DNA from: Craspedostauros australis
Lineage: Eukaryota; Bacillariophyta; Bacillariophyceae; Mastogloiales; Achnanthaceae
Assembly: GCA_026770025.1 (NCBI GenBank)
Contig: JAMXDE010000003.1
Span: 930,001 to 994,000, forward strand
Length of the DNA stretch: 64,000 nucleotides
Direction of reading: 5' to 3'
This document shows, piece after piece, positions 49,106 to 60,016 of the stretch (position 1 is the first letter of the stretch; every line of letters starts with the position of its first letter). A model generated the notes under the pieces. It saw only the letters and a program-made list of their open reading frames with translations, had not been told where the DNA came from and ran no database searches. A program made the position numbers and the translations under genes.

Positions 49106-52100
49106 ATGCCGTCACCGTTGCAGGGCGCAATGCAGACCATCCCGCAGCTCGTGGGGCCTGTCTACGATGTCGCAGCTGCATACCTGCGGCACGTGGTGCA
49201 ACGCATGGACATCCCAGCGTGGGATGTGTACTCCACGGCCTTCCAGACCTGCGCCCATGACTTGGTGCAATCCAGCCAATCGACGGCGACCTTCCTGTAC
49301 TTGACATTCCGACCCGTCGCCATTTTATGCTGGATCATCCTGGAGATACTGGGGCGTGTTGGTCAGGTGCTATTCCAGCATCTGCTGGCTCAGGGTTGGC
49401 GCAGCGCGCAGAACGGCGCCATGCAGGCCAAGGCCGGCATCGTTTGGTTCTACATGTTCCAGCGGTCGCTGAGCCGAACGGAGGCTTTGGGCGAGATCGC
49501 CATTTGCTGCGCGTTGGTGGTTGGCTACTATCTGCGGAAATGGCTCAAACGCCAAACCTACGTCGAGAGGGCCAGCAGATGGTGCTCTCGCAAGAAGCGG
49601 TACATGGTCCAGGTACGTCCGCATGATCGTGCGCATGTGTGCGTGCGTGCGTGCGTGCATTTGTATGTCTGCGTGCGATGTGCTCTCCTGGACTGCATTG
49701 GTATGGCATGGTATTATATTCCAGACAGTGTGTGGATGCAATATGCAACGTAGATTGGGCTCCAATTATCCATGAAGAGATGGAAGTGGAAGGGAGGAGA
49801 GAGATCAGCACAAGCCAAACAACATGAAGTCTCTGGACTCCACTCCCGAGTCGTGGATGGATCATCCCCACCACCACCATCGGCATTTTCCGTTACTTTG
49901 TGTTCCAAGTCCGTGTTTTGTGTGGAATGGTTTTTGACCGTTTTTCCACGGTCGCTGTCCTCTTTGTTGGCTTGACACTCCTCGCTCATTTTCTCACACA
50001 CATCACATCATTCGCCCTCAACCACCCTCCCACACACATCCATCGCACAAACGCAAACACAAATACAAACAAAATCCCACTGCGACCCGTCCCCGAACGA
50101 ACATTCAACTGCACATGCGCACCTATCCGTATCATATGCGCATGATAGCAATACACCAGGACAGTCAACCGAATTGCCAAATTCTCGCTCCTTCTGGCCA
50201 TGCTGACGCCTCATGCGGCCTTCTGGGGCGCTGCGGCGCTCTGCAAGATCATGCTCCCGCGAGTGCTTCGATGGCTGGCCATGGATACGTACGCCACCGT
50301 CCTTATCAGCGTTGCCTTCCCCATGATTAGCACGATTGGTTGGATTCACGCACAGCGCAATCCAGGATTGGAGACTGATGAAGCGAAGAAGAATGCAAAG
50401 AGTGCTAGCAATGTGAATGGCGTTGCTGCCAGCAACCAGGTAGCAGCTGTGGACAAACGCAACGCCAAGGAATCCTCGCCCAGGAAAGCACCGTCTCGCA
50501 TTGCGACACGGTCATCTGCTCGCATCGCCGAGGCAAAATCGAAGCGAGCTGCATCTGCATCATCCTCATTGTCGTCATCCTCGTCGTCCGAACGCAAATC
50601 GAAGGACCTGCCAGCGTACATGAAGACCACCAAGGCGCAGCAGAGCCGAGAGGAGACGACGAGATCGAGAACGAGTGCACGCAAGAAGCTGGATGTCTTC
50701 CCTCGCACCTCGCCGTCCAAAAAGCGACGCGGGGATAGCTCCAAAGACAGCAGCAACCAAGCAGTGGCATCAGCACAATCTCAACCGCCCATCATCCCAA
50801 TGGACTCCGGTTCCTACTGGCTGCGATATTGGATCGTTTATGCGTCCTTCCAGCTTCTGGGAAGATCAATCATGCTGGTTCCCATCTTCGGAAGAATGGT
50901 CACGCGCCACACCATGCTGGTGACGTTGACGTCGGAATTCCGGCTGTTCTTCTTCATCTGGATCTTCACCATGGAACGCACTCTGCGCCAAAATTTCGAT
51001 ACCAGCGATGGATTCGTGGCTCAGGCATTGCCGCTCCAGCTGCTCCTGCAGAGAATCCAGCCCATCGTCACCTCATTCCATGAACAAGTATCGCAGGCAG
51101 TCTCGGTCGAAACATGGGAATCCATGGCTGTCAGTCGCGCGAAACAAGTGCTGGGTGCTCTGGTGCTCATCCGTTTCATCTCGGAAGACCGTAAGGCCTG
51201 GCTGATCCATCTCATCGAAGAGGGGCGCGTGCTCGTCATTCCGTCCATCACGCTGATGATGCCCGGCTTCGTAACCCAATTCGGCGTCATGTACGTTCAA
51301 TTTCTCCTCCCAGCGGCAAAATCCATCAATAACTACGAGAATGACAGCACGGATGGTAAGCAGCTGCACCTGGAGTATTGGACTCTCAACATCATCGTCG
51401 CCGGCTTTTTGCAATGGTTCTCGTCATTGCTTTGGTGGATTCCATTTTCCACACACGCCATCTTCATTCTGTGGTGCTACCTCACGCTGCCGAAGACCAT
51501 CACGCAGCTGTACGACATCTTTGAATTGGAGCTGGTCGCATTTGGACTGATTGCGAAGCCGGGTCACGAGAGCATGGATATCAACGATACTCGCACCATG
51601 CGATTGGTCAAGGTCGTGGCTGCCCGGCTCCCAAGCGCGGACGCATCTGACAACAGCAAGGACGATCAAGAGGGCCCTGCTGTAGGCGATCATGACAGCC
51701 GTGGTGGTGGCAGCGTATCTGACAATGACAGCGTCTACAATGATGGCGATGACAAGAGCAACGAGCCCACAGCTCAGGCCAAGCCACTCATCGATGATGG
51801 GACACAAGAACAGAAGCAGGCGTCAGGGCAGGCACAGAGTCAACCACAATCGGCGACTGCAACAGACCCAACTGCGCCAACCACCACCATCACCATCAAC
51901 AAGGAAAACAATGGCGCCGCAAACGCAGAAGTTGACGAGAGCCCGGGCGTGTGCAAGAAGCAGGGCGCATGGCAGAACGCCAACCCCACGCAGAAGCGCG
52001 CACAGGCAGCGGAGAATGGTCCGGAGCATGAATCATCGTCATCATCCTCTGGGACTGCGACTGCAAAGAGAGGAATGGGAGTACTGGGGGATGTCTCCTG

Positions 52101-52107
52101 CAATTGA
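49106..52107 (+). CDS. TB2/DP1/HVA22 (REEP)-like membrane protein, two exons
   Basis: Exon 1 49106-49612 and exon 2 50149-52107, with a 536-base intron (donor CAG/GTACGT, acceptor GATAG). The spliced frame is 2466 bases (821 residues). Exon 1 has hydrophobic stretches such as FLYLTFRPVAILCWIILEI. Exon 2 has LLLAMLTPHAAFWGAAALC, then a basic, Ser-rich linker (about 300-350), then two HVA22-like membrane blocks. The first starts YWLRYWIVYASFQLLGRSIM. The second is LEYWTLNIIVAGFLQWFSSL followed by WWIPFSTHAIFILWCYLTLP, the classic TB2/DP1 helical-hairpin pattern. Family members shape tubular ER. The tail is acidic and low complexity. The splice is predicted, not proven; exon 2 alone is also open from 50149. 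Intron length is larger than in the neighbouring genes. Confidence 0.62.
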
Positions 52108-52484
52108 ATCGGCGTTCACAATCGACGCCGCGCGTGACGAGCTGCACAAGGAGACAAGCACGCAGGTATCTCACGGCATCGATGAATGAATGAATGAATG
52201 GATGGATTTGGAATCCTTCCACCCACTCCGATGCTCGTCGATGCAATCCCATTCACACTTATGAGTACGTAGGAAACTGATTCAAGTCGAACGGAGCAGT
52301 ATAGGGCATTGGAATTTTAACGCGCTTGCAAGATCAGCAACGTGAACACCCTGTCATTTTAGAAGCACGTCGCAGCTGCAGCTATCCCATTCAATACGAC
52401 GACAGCAACAACCATGTGCTCTTTGGTGTAAGTGCGATTGTGTTATGCCATCATGACGAAGTACATGCATCTGTCATCACTACC
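52108..52484. other. Intergenic region between convergent genes
   Basis: Convergent 3' ends of the TB2/DP1-like and methyltransferase genes. Contains a short ATGAATGA-type run near 52180-52205; no gene seen. Confidence 0.45.
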
Positions 52485-53756
52485 TCACGACTTGTACGCA
52501 ACGATGTAGGCAATCCAAGACCCATCGTTCGGAGCGCTTTTCGCAGGAACGAACTCGCCAAAGTTGCCATCGAAGGCGTCCCCTTCCTCCTCCTCCAACT
52601 CCCAGTACACCTGCACCTTGTGGAAGTGCGCCCCTAGCAGAACGTCTCTCAGCTCCGGCAAGGACCACAGCCTCCATTCGTATGAGAATGCCTTGTGATG
52701 ACCCGTGCCATCGGGGAAGCTGAAGTGGATGTGGCACCTGGCAACGTTGGTGATGGCATCGAACGAAGCTTGTTCCCACCAATACGTGAATCCCACGTCC
52801 TTGTGCTTCGTGGATTCCAGACAGACGGTCTGCGCATCGGGACCACCATGGAGATCCAGCACCATGCATCCCTCCTCGTGCAAGGCATCGCGGCAGGTTT
52901 TGAAGTACTCGCGCAGCTGCCGTCGATCTTGAAAGAGCATCCATGAGAAGTTCTGCGCTGCAATGACATTAAACCGAATGGCGTCGTCATCCGCGTTTGA
53001 TGTTGTGGTTGATTTCGACCACGGTACAGGATGCGACGATGGCACCCCATCCAACACGTCCCCCTCAATCAACATCAGACGCGATTGCTGCTCGTGCGTC
53101 AGCCGCGACACGTGATTTTCCTTGCCATACTCCAACGTATCGTGATCCAAATGAATACCGCATGCCTTGTTGTCGGGATGCAGCTTGATCCATTCGCATG
53201 CCATGACGGCCGTACCACAGAAGTCTTCGCGGATCGTGCGTGGTGAGCGTCGGTACCGATCACCGAAGGCGACTTCCAGGAACTCTGCATCGGCTTGCGG
53301 AGATTGGACACTGTATTCGTACAGCTGGTGGATGTTCCAGTCCTGAGCTTCTGTGCGAGGGTGGCTGGCCTTCTTCTTCGCTCTCTTTGTCTTCTTTCTA
53401 CGCATCATTGCCTTCTTCGGTGCTTGTGCTGTCCTGCACGGTTGCTCCGTGGATGCACTTGGTGCCGTTGGATCGGTCGCTTTCGAACATGATTGGATAT
53501 TTGTGGCAACCCCAAGCACATCGCTTGATCCTGACCCAGCTTCGTGCTTTCCCTCATCTGTTTGGCCTGATCTCAAGTCCTCACCCGAATCAGCGCCGCC
53601 ATCGCCGGTCTTGTTGTGACTGTCGACAGCCTCCGCCACTGGTTCCATCGTCTGAACTGAACTGAGTCGCATCGCTGGAACGCTCGACGGCGAAGCTTTG
53701 CACTCAATTGTGATCACGCATAACCGCACTAGTCTGAATGTATGGTCGCATGGCAA
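52485..53756 (-). CDS. Class I SAM-dependent methyltransferase
   Basis: 423 residues. The first 130 are disordered, with a basic KKAMMRRKKTKRAKKKA stretch that could be a nuclear signal. The catalytic domain starts at about residue 145 (NIHQLYEYSVQSPQADAEFL). Motif I is TIREDFCGTAVMACEW, with acidic motif I-post GIHLDHD, then a later VIAAQNFSWMLF (motif II region) and MVLDLHGGPD. The block DFCGT is common in class I methyltransferases. The substrate (protein, RNA or small molecule) cannot be told. It ends SWIAYIVAYKS. The start could be Met29 or Met37. It is divergent from the GT61 gene. Confidence 0.85.
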   Translation of the reverse strand: MPCDHTFRLVRLCVITIECKASPSSVPAMRLSSVQTMEPVAEAVDSHNKTGDGGADSGEDLRSGQTDEGKHEAGSGSSDVLGVATNIQSCSKATDPTAPSASTEQPCRTAQAPKKAMMRRKKTKRAKKKASHPRTEAQDWNIHQLYEYSVQSPQADAEFLEVAFGDRYRRSPRTIREDFCGTAVMACEWIKLHPDNKACGIHLDHDTLEYGKENHVSRLTHEQQSRLMLIEGDVLDGVPSSHPVPWSKSTTTSNADDDAIRFNVIAAQNFSWMLFQDRRQLREYFKTCRDALHEEGCMVLDLHGGPDAQTVCLESTKHKDVGFTYWWEQASFDAITNVARCHIHFSFPDGTGHHKAFSYEWRLWSLPELRDVLLGAHFHKVQVYWELEEEEGDAFDGNFGEFVPAKSAPNDGSWIAYIVAYKS

Positions 53757-54199
53757 CCATGCCTCTTCCGTAGCTCGAAGCGTCTCGGGACATGATCACA
53801 ATTGTTAGTTGTGTGCTTGTCAAGAGATGGTGAAGTGCGAGTTGCGCGAGAAGGAGTCGGACACAAAGTCGAGATGGCGAATCCTGTTTCGCTTTCTGTT
53901 GATCGAATTGGTCGTTATAGTCGAATGGATCAATTGTGATTTGCGTCGACCGTTGTGTCAAAGGATGACAAATTTTGCGGATTTCTTTGGCTAACACAAT
54001 GGTCGTTTCTGATGCGTGGTTCTGGGCGCATGGGTTCGCTTACTTTCCTCACAAAACAATGCGCTTGACGAGAATCAAGTGAAGAGGTCGCAGAACGGAC
54101 CGTCTCGGATGATGGAAGGCTCTGCCATTCGGTGTGCATCGTCTCCGCGCAACGATCAATCGCAGGCATCGTGCAACCATCATCGGCATCTTCATCACC
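53757..54199. promoter_or_regulatory. Divergent promoter region, methyltransferase and GT61 genes
   Basis: Two divergent starts about 440 bases apart. No convincing element beyond that; the upstream extension of the GT61 frame lies in it. Confidence 0.35.
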
Positions 54200-55639
54200 A
54201 TGACGGACTGGAGAATCCAAAGAAACGCCATCAACACTGCCGTCAAAAGAAAATGGAGACGCGTTCAGGGATCTCCTTTCATCGCCGCTCTCCGCCTCCG
54301 ACACGTGTACGTCGGCTTCATCATCGTCGCTGTTTGTGCCACCGTCGGACTGAACCTGCTGGCGCTGCGACGAGGAGGCTTCACCACCGAAGATGACGCC
54401 AAGTTCCTCCGTCCAATGACAGAAGAGTCGGCGCGTTGTCCTCCCTCCTACGAATGGAACGGCAACATCACAGAGTTCCCGCAGTTCATGCTGCGATGGC
54501 CAACGGATAAATTCGAGGCCGGCGAATGCGATATCTGGAATCGCACCATCAAGCATGTGTACAATGTCACGCACCATCCCAGAACGTACGATAGAAGAAA
54601 AGTGTTCGACGTCGAGTTCGGGAATCTGACGGAAGCATGGGACAACAATGGCACGATGACGATCCACAGCAACGCATCGTCCGCAAAAGAAAATGCGACC
54701 CGGAAACTCGAGATAGCAGCTTGCTCATTGTCGAACTATCAGTTCATCGAGCATTTTCCTCACCAGATGCAGCATATCTTTCCATGCTGGTCATTTTGGC
54801 GCCACTTCCCCGACGCGCAACATCTCCTCCTGCTGCGTCCGAGGTTTCACAGGCACTTTCTGTACGCCTCTGATTTCAGCAAGGGCATGACCAAGGTCCT
54901 GGAGGCGAACAATATCGAGTTGCGTCCCGCGAATGTGCTCAAGTTCCAGTATGCCCACGACTCCGACGCCAGCAGATTGCTCATCGTCTGCGGGCGCCGC
55001 AAAGATGGATTCCAGATGGTCGCGGACGGCGATATGGAAGCCCTGAGGCGCACCACGCTGTCCGTGCATGGGCTGGATCGATATGCCGATCAGTTTTGTG
55101 GAGCCCCGGCACATGCGCAGTACGAAGGCAGACCACCGCGCATCGCCATCGCCAATCGCAAGAAAACGCGGCAGCTGCTAGGAGCGCATGACGTTGCCGC
55201 CCATCTTCAGGAGCAACTGGCGTTGCCGTACAGACCGCCGGTCTTCTTCTTTGAGAATATGCCGTTCGAGAAGCAGGTGGAGGCATACAACAACGTCGAC
55301 ATCCTTCTGTCACCGCACGGCGCCGCTCTCACCGGCATTCCCTTCATGTCGCCCTGCAGCGCGGTCATCGAAGTCTTTCCTTTTGGATACGGTCGCGATA
55401 AGTACTATGGACGGTTGTCGGCGCTCGCTGGGGTCAATCATTCCTACATCTATCTCGGCGAGCACATGAAGGAAGAAACGGAACAAATGGATACGAGAGA
55501 AGGCCATCAAGCCACGCGAGATCCCTCGCTGTGCGCTCCGGGACATCGGATGGCGGAGGCTGTCAGGATACAAGTTGATCGATGGAAGCAATGTTGCGGA
55601 TGCAATGAGGAGGTGGCGAATCCCCTTGGCATCAAGTGA
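54200..55639 (+). CDS. Glycosyltransferase family 61-like, type II membrane protein
   Basis: From the Met at 54200, a basic short tail is followed by a membrane anchor (VYVGFIIVAVCATVGLNLLAL) and a lumenal domain with N-glycosylation sites (NGT, NAS, NAT). The C-terminal domain has the DUF563/GT61 block VDILLSPHGAALTGIPFMSP followed by VIEVFPFGY, and the upstream EHFPHQMQHIFPCWSFW with conserved aromatics. GT61 enzymes include xylan arabinosyl- and N-glycan xylosyltransferases; a Golgi glycosyltransferase is the likely role, the sugar unknown. A frame open to 54134 exists, but its basic 22-residue extension adds nothing recognisable. Confidence 0.85.
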   Translation: MTDWRIQRNAINTAVKRKWRRVQGSPFIAALRLRHVYVGFIIVAVCATVGLNLLALRRGGFTTEDDAKFLRPMTEESARCPPSYEWNGNITEFPQFMLRWPTDKFEAGECDIWNRTIKHVYNVTHHPRTYDRRKVFDVEFGNLTEAWDNNGTMTIHSNASSAKENATRKLEIAACSLSNYQFIEHFPHQMQHIFPCWSFWRHFPDAQHLLLLRPRFHRHFLYASDFSKGMTKVLEANNIELRPANVLKFQYAHDSDASRLLIVCGRRKDGFQMVADGDMEALRRTTLSVHGLDRYADQFCGAPAHAQYEGRPPRIAIANRKKTRQLLGAHDVAAHLQEQLALPYRPPVFFFENMPFEKQVEAYNNVDILLSPHGAALTGIPFMSPCSAVIEVFPFGYGRDKYYGRLSALAGVNHSYIYLGEHMKEETEQMDTREGHQATRDPSLCAPGHRMAEAVRIQVDRWKQCCGCNEEVANPLGIK

Positions 55640-55933
55640 TGTTGAAGCCCGGTGTCAAAGATGTTGGAGCGAGAGGCAGCCGGCAGGCAACACCAAATGA
55701 GCACTCTGCCGAAGATGGAGAAAAGTCAAGAAGATACCGCCCACCGCACAAAGTCTCTACCATGGAGTCGGAATAGAGCGGAGTAGCTGAGGAAGATTGA
55801 TTCTGCAACGGCTTCGCTAGACGTTTTGTACTACGAGGATGCCATTGCGTTGCGGTGTATTGCTCTCCTCGATAATTGCAAAATGAGTGTGTGACTCCTC
55901 CATGGGTTTAACTTCTCCGTGATTTTCACCCCT

Positions 55934-58900
55934 TTACCCAAACAGCTTCTGCGTCTTGGCCTCCAGCACTTCCACCTTCTTCAGCGCTCCCCATTCCCTG
56001 TACAGCCTCGATGACTCTCCGTATCGATACTTCGCATCATCGCGACGACCACAATCCATCAAACAATCAGCAAGTCTTTCATTCGCCAGTGCCTCATCAT
56101 GGATGTACCCGCGCCGCGATGTGGTTTTGATACTATCTGCGTACAGCGCGATCGCGGAGCTGTGCTTGCCACGCAGGAAGTGCTCTTCGGCTTTCAGAAT
56201 CGCGAGATAGTGGGGACAGTTGGGGTGTCCCTGCTTGTCCCATACCTTTAGCTGCTTCGCGCACTGTCGAGCTGTCTTGAGGAATTTTCGGCTCTTCGAC
56301 GTCTTGAAGTGCGAGGCAGCGAAGCAGGTCAACGCTGCACGAAAAATCATCGTGGGCATGGTGGGCAAACCCAGCGTCGCCTTAGCCATCGCGAGGACGG
56401 ATGCAGCCCAGAGGTTGGCACCCATTTCGTATTCACCGAAGAAGTAGCAGAGTTCTGCTTTGGTCAGGTCGATCACGTTCTTCGAAATGGCGTCCAAAGG
56501 ACCATTGTCATCTCCATTGTCCTTGCGCTCATCGAAGGCGTCCCCGATGAGAAGGATAGAATGTTTGGATGCGCCGCGGAGATTCAGAAACTTCTGCCAG
56601 GCTATAGAGAGGAAGAAATGCGGCTGGGTCTGATTGAAATCCAGCAGCACCTTGGTGTACGTCGCGCAATCAGCGTCGAGTTGGGGTAGCGGAGTTCCGT
56701 CAAAAAAGGAGAAGGTGATGTAATTGGAGATGCTCCAAGACGCAGTTTCCAAATCACCACATGCCATGCCTATGCGATATGCCTCTATGAACGGCTCTTT
56801 GATTTCTTCCAATGGTTGATTCCAATACTGAATCATGGAGTAGAACATGTAGACAATCGCGGGTTCGGTGGCGGGGTGATCTAGCCTGGCTAGCATTTCG
56901 AGGGAGGCTCGTCCCAGATTCTCACGTGCCTTGATGTCGCCCATGGCAGAACCCGTGATGATGCCCAGAAAGATGAAGGCAATCGGAGAATGCGCGGAGA
57001 TACCACGCTTGAACGTTCGTTGGAAAGTCTTGACTGTGATGATGGGCACGAGGTCTGGGTCGGAGAGGTAGCAAAACGTGACAAGCTTACCCAACGTCCT
57101 CATCACTGCTTCCTCCTTCTCATTTTCATTCAGTGGGAGCTTTGCAATGGATTCCGATGTCAACGAACGAGCAGCACGCTTCACCTTGAGGAGTCCGGAG
57201 ATGATCGCGAACTTTCGTTTCATCCCTGGCTTTGGAATGTTGCACCCCAGCTGTGACAGGACGCTCAAGCAAAGCTGCACTGCGACAGATTTCTCACCAT
57301 CCTTCATGTGGTCGGCTCTCGCGATGTCTACCAGTGTGTGGTAGGCATCGATCTTCTCCAAGATGTCACATTTGGATTCAACGATGATGTTGCAGTATCT
57401 GCGGGATCTATCGAGATTTCCCGTGACGAAGGCGCACTCTGCTGCGGAAGAATAGACTTGTAACGTCTCTTCTTGCATCACGTCCCAGTGATTGGGTGGG
57501 AGAAGGTCGATAGCACAACGGAAGTATCCGAGGGCCAACCGGAATGCCGAACAACCAACGGCCTTGGTGCCGGCGTCGAAGTTGAGCATCATCACTCGCT
57601 TGCGACGATCGCTCTTGTTAGAGTCCGGGATCAGGTCTGGTCTTGTGTTGACAAGGTTCGTGACCATGAAGATACGTTCGTCGAGCTCATCTTGAGAAAG
57701 ACCGAAGAGGAGGATCTCTCCCACGCGATACTTGAGCTCTGAGAGCTGCTCCTGCTCCACCAGGTCCAGCGCTGCCTCCTGGACCTTGTCGTGGCTGAAG
57801 TTGAAGATGGTGGGCTGTCTCGTCTTTGCTTTCCGCTTTGGGTGGGTACTGGATTGCGTCTTATTCGATGCGTTGGTTGTATCGATGTCTATCGCGTAGT
57901 TGTCGGCGACCTTGACACTGGCAGATCGTTCCAGCAAGCCTTCACGTTCGCAGGTGCGGAGCATCTTGCGGATCCCGCTGTTGGAGACGAAGCGACTGAT
58001 ACCGAACAGCTTGCGGACGAAAGCCGAATGGGCTGAGTGGATGGAGAGGCCACGCATCACCACACAGATGGTTGAATAGGAGAAGGATGCGCCCAGACAT
58101 GCCGCGATGGGCAAGATCTGTCTGGCATCCTGCACCTGATGCAGTTTGTTCTTCATGAGCTCGATGACGTTGCTGGTGAGTGGTGACTTGACCTGCATCT
58201 CATCATCATTCCAGACCCATTCCCATGTGAGTGTTGATACTGTCGATGGTGTTGGTGATGCGATTGGTGCTGGCACGGGGGATGGTGGCGGCGTCGACCC
58301 TGTCGTCGTGGCCGGCTCGGGCAGCAGCATCGATGGATTGTACTGGAGCAGCCGGTCGTCGACCAACGAATGGAGGAACCGTTGCACGAAGAAGGGATTC
58401 CCGCCCGTCTTGTTGTACACGATGTCTGCAAAGTGTGTCACGGCCTCATAGCGTTCATCGTTCGTTCCATCATCTCGGTTGCTGTGGTCAGCAGTGTTGC
58501 TGTATGGGATGTCATCCTGGGGTTTGAGGAGACAGCACAGCAGCTCCTTGACGTGATCCAGCTCCAGATCTTGGATGGGAAGCTTGATGATGCGGAGCGA
58601 TCGCTCGCGTTTGGATTCATCTAGCGCCAACAACGTGGTCTTGAGGATGCGATTCTCTTCCAGTAGATTGGATCGGTAACATCCGATGACCATCAGCGAC
58701 GAGTTGTTGGTGTCGAGCATCCACGCTTGTAGGATGTCCAGCGATGCCTTGTCGGCCCATTGGATGTCATCGATGACGAAGATGAGGGGACAGAAGTTGC
58801 AGATGATCTGGATCAACCTCCGCAGAGCGAACTTGAGCCGATCACCGTGGGCACGGTACCCGATTTGATCATTCCACGGTCTCGCTAGACTGTGTCTGCC

Positions 58901-60016
58901 AGATGTACATGTCGATAGGCTGGTGACAGAGGCATCATCCCTTGTGGCTGTGCCGAGAACGAGTGCATGCTGAATGCCATAGACGACCTGAGGGAGATCT
59001 GGGATGACAGCGGACAGCACCCTGATCTCTCCCTTGGTGAGGCCCTTGGTCAAGAGCTTCTGGAGGGCAGAAAGCCGTCGAGGATCGTCGAGAGCGGATG
59101 GTGTGTGTTGGTCAGCTGCTAGGGAGTGCGTTGAGGAAGTGCCGTGATGGCTGGTTGAAGAAAGGTTGCTGCGTGCCCGCTCGCTTTCCAATGATGTGGA
59201 AAGGGTCTTGTCACCCATGTTGAGGGACGACATGATGACTTTGGCGTGGATGTCTTCTTCGTCGCGAGGCAAGCATAGGATCTGGTTGCATAGATCCATC
59301 AATGCAGAGTTGATCCCAGCGTACGGTTGCTCCGCATTCATCTTGGAGATCTCGCACTTGCCAGACACGAAGAAGCCGTGGAAGGGGCGGTGCACGTTGC
59401 TGCTGCTGTTGGTGGCAGTGTTGGCGGCAGTAGTGGCATTGAGAATGTTGGCATTGTGCGTTGCCGCAAATTTCTTGACTTGCATGGCAAGTGCAGTCTT
59501 TCCACTTCCCGAATGTCCCGAGATGAGAACGAGCGTTCTCTGGGATGATCGTACTGTTTGCAACATCATCTCATCGTCGACGTTGGATGATGGCTCCGTT
59601 GACGAGTCTGTTGCTGCTGATGTTGCTGCGTTCACTGGTTCATGGGAGCCGCTGTGATGTGGAGCCTTGTTACTCGACTCACTATCGCTGTTAGAGGGTC
59701 GCCTTTCACGTTGCAGGCAGGTGATGTTGAATGCGTGTCGCAGCATGCGGATCTCCTTGCTCCTGCCAATGAGACCGACTGTCTCGAAGGGCAATTCCTG
59801 GTCATTCCGCTGAAGCGGGTTCTGTGAGCCAAATGGAGTGATGGCAGACGAAGCATCGTCGATCACGCTGACATCTTCCTGCGTAGACTGCCGCTTCAGC
59901 TGTGGCTTTGATGGGATGGCATCGTCACCGTTGGCTATGCCATTGGCCACATCCTGTTGGATGGAGATACCGACGTTGTTGGTATCGGTGCGGCGTGAGA
60001 TGGCTCCGGGCGTCAT
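55934..60016 (-). CDS. Full-length STAND/AAA-type ATPase with helical repeats
   Basis: About 1360 residues from Met53 of an open frame that reaches 60172; the first 52 codons lack support. An AAA_16-like module starts with a conserved GRSKEIRMLRHAF block, then Walker A SGHSGSGKT (near residues 218-226 of the long frame), then HGFFVSGKCEISKMNAEQPY and YAGINSALMDLCNQI, blocks typical of the predicted ATPase of hybrid kinases in algae and bacteria. Walker B is FVIDDIQWAD (near residue 460). A winged-helix-like region and a long TPR/helical C-terminus follow. Kinase or receiver domains are not visible. It is the only complete copy here of the family at 1-1101 and 61405-64000. Confidence 0.85.
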   Translation of the reverse strand: MTPGAISRRTDTNNVGISIQQDVANGIANGDDAIPSKPQLKRQSTQEDVSVIDDASSAITPFGSQNPLQRNDQELPFETVGLIGRSKEIRMLRHAFNITCLQRERRPSNSDSESSNKAPHHSGSHEPVNAATSAATDSSTEPSSNVDDEMMLQTVRSSQRTLVLISGHSGSGKTALAMQVKKFAATHNANILNATTAANTATNSSSNVHRPFHGFFVSGKCEISKMNAEQPYAGINSALMDLCNQILCLPRDEEDIHAKVIMSSLNMGDKTLSTSLESERARSNLSSTSHHGTSSTHSLAADQHTPSALDDPRRLSALQKLLTKGLTKGEIRVLSAVIPDLPQVVYGIQHALVLGTATRDDASVTSLSTCTSGRHSLARPWNDQIGYRAHGDRLKFALRRLIQIICNFCPLIFVIDDIQWADKASLDILQAWMLDTNNSSLMVIGCYRSNLLEENRILKTTLLALDESKRERSLRIIKLPIQDLELDHVKELLCCLLKPQDDIPYSNTADHSNRDDGTNDERYEAVTHFADIVYNKTGGNPFFVQRFLHSLVDDRLLQYNPSMLLPEPATTTGSTPPPSPVPAPIASPTPSTVSTLTWEWVWNDDEMQVKSPLTSNVIELMKNKLHQVQDARQILPIAACLGASFSYSTICVVMRGLSIHSAHSAFVRKLFGISRFVSNSGIRKMLRTCEREGLLERSASVKVADNYAIDIDTTNASNKTQSSTHPKRKAKTRQPTIFNFSHDKVQEAALDLVEQEQLSELKYRVGEILLFGLSQDELDERIFMVTNLVNTRPDLIPDSNKSDRRKRVMMLNFDAGTKAVGCSAFRLALGYFRCAIDLLPPNHWDVMQEETLQVYSSAAECAFVTGNLDRSRRYCNIIVESKCDILEKIDAYHTLVDIARADHMKDGEKSVAVQLCLSVLSQLGCNIPKPGMKRKFAIISGLLKVKRAARSLTSESIAKLPLNENEKEEAVMRTLGKLVTFCYLSDPDLVPIITVKTFQRTFKRGISAHSPIAFIFLGIITGSAMGDIKARENLGRASLEMLARLDHPATEPAIVYMFYSMIQYWNQPLEEIKEPFIEAYRIGMACGDLETASWSISNYITFSFFDGTPLPQLDADCATYTKVLLDFNQTQPHFFLSIAWQKFLNLRGASKHSILLIGDAFDERKDNGDDNGPLDAISKNVIDLTKAELCYFFGEYEMGANLWAASVLAMAKATLGLPTMPTMIFRAALTCFAASHFKTSKSRKFLKTARQCAKQLKVWDKQGHPNCPHYLAILKAEEHFLRGKHSSAIALYADSIKTTSRRGYIHDEALANERLADCLMDCGRRDDAKYRYGESSRLYREWGALKKVEVLEAKTQKLFG

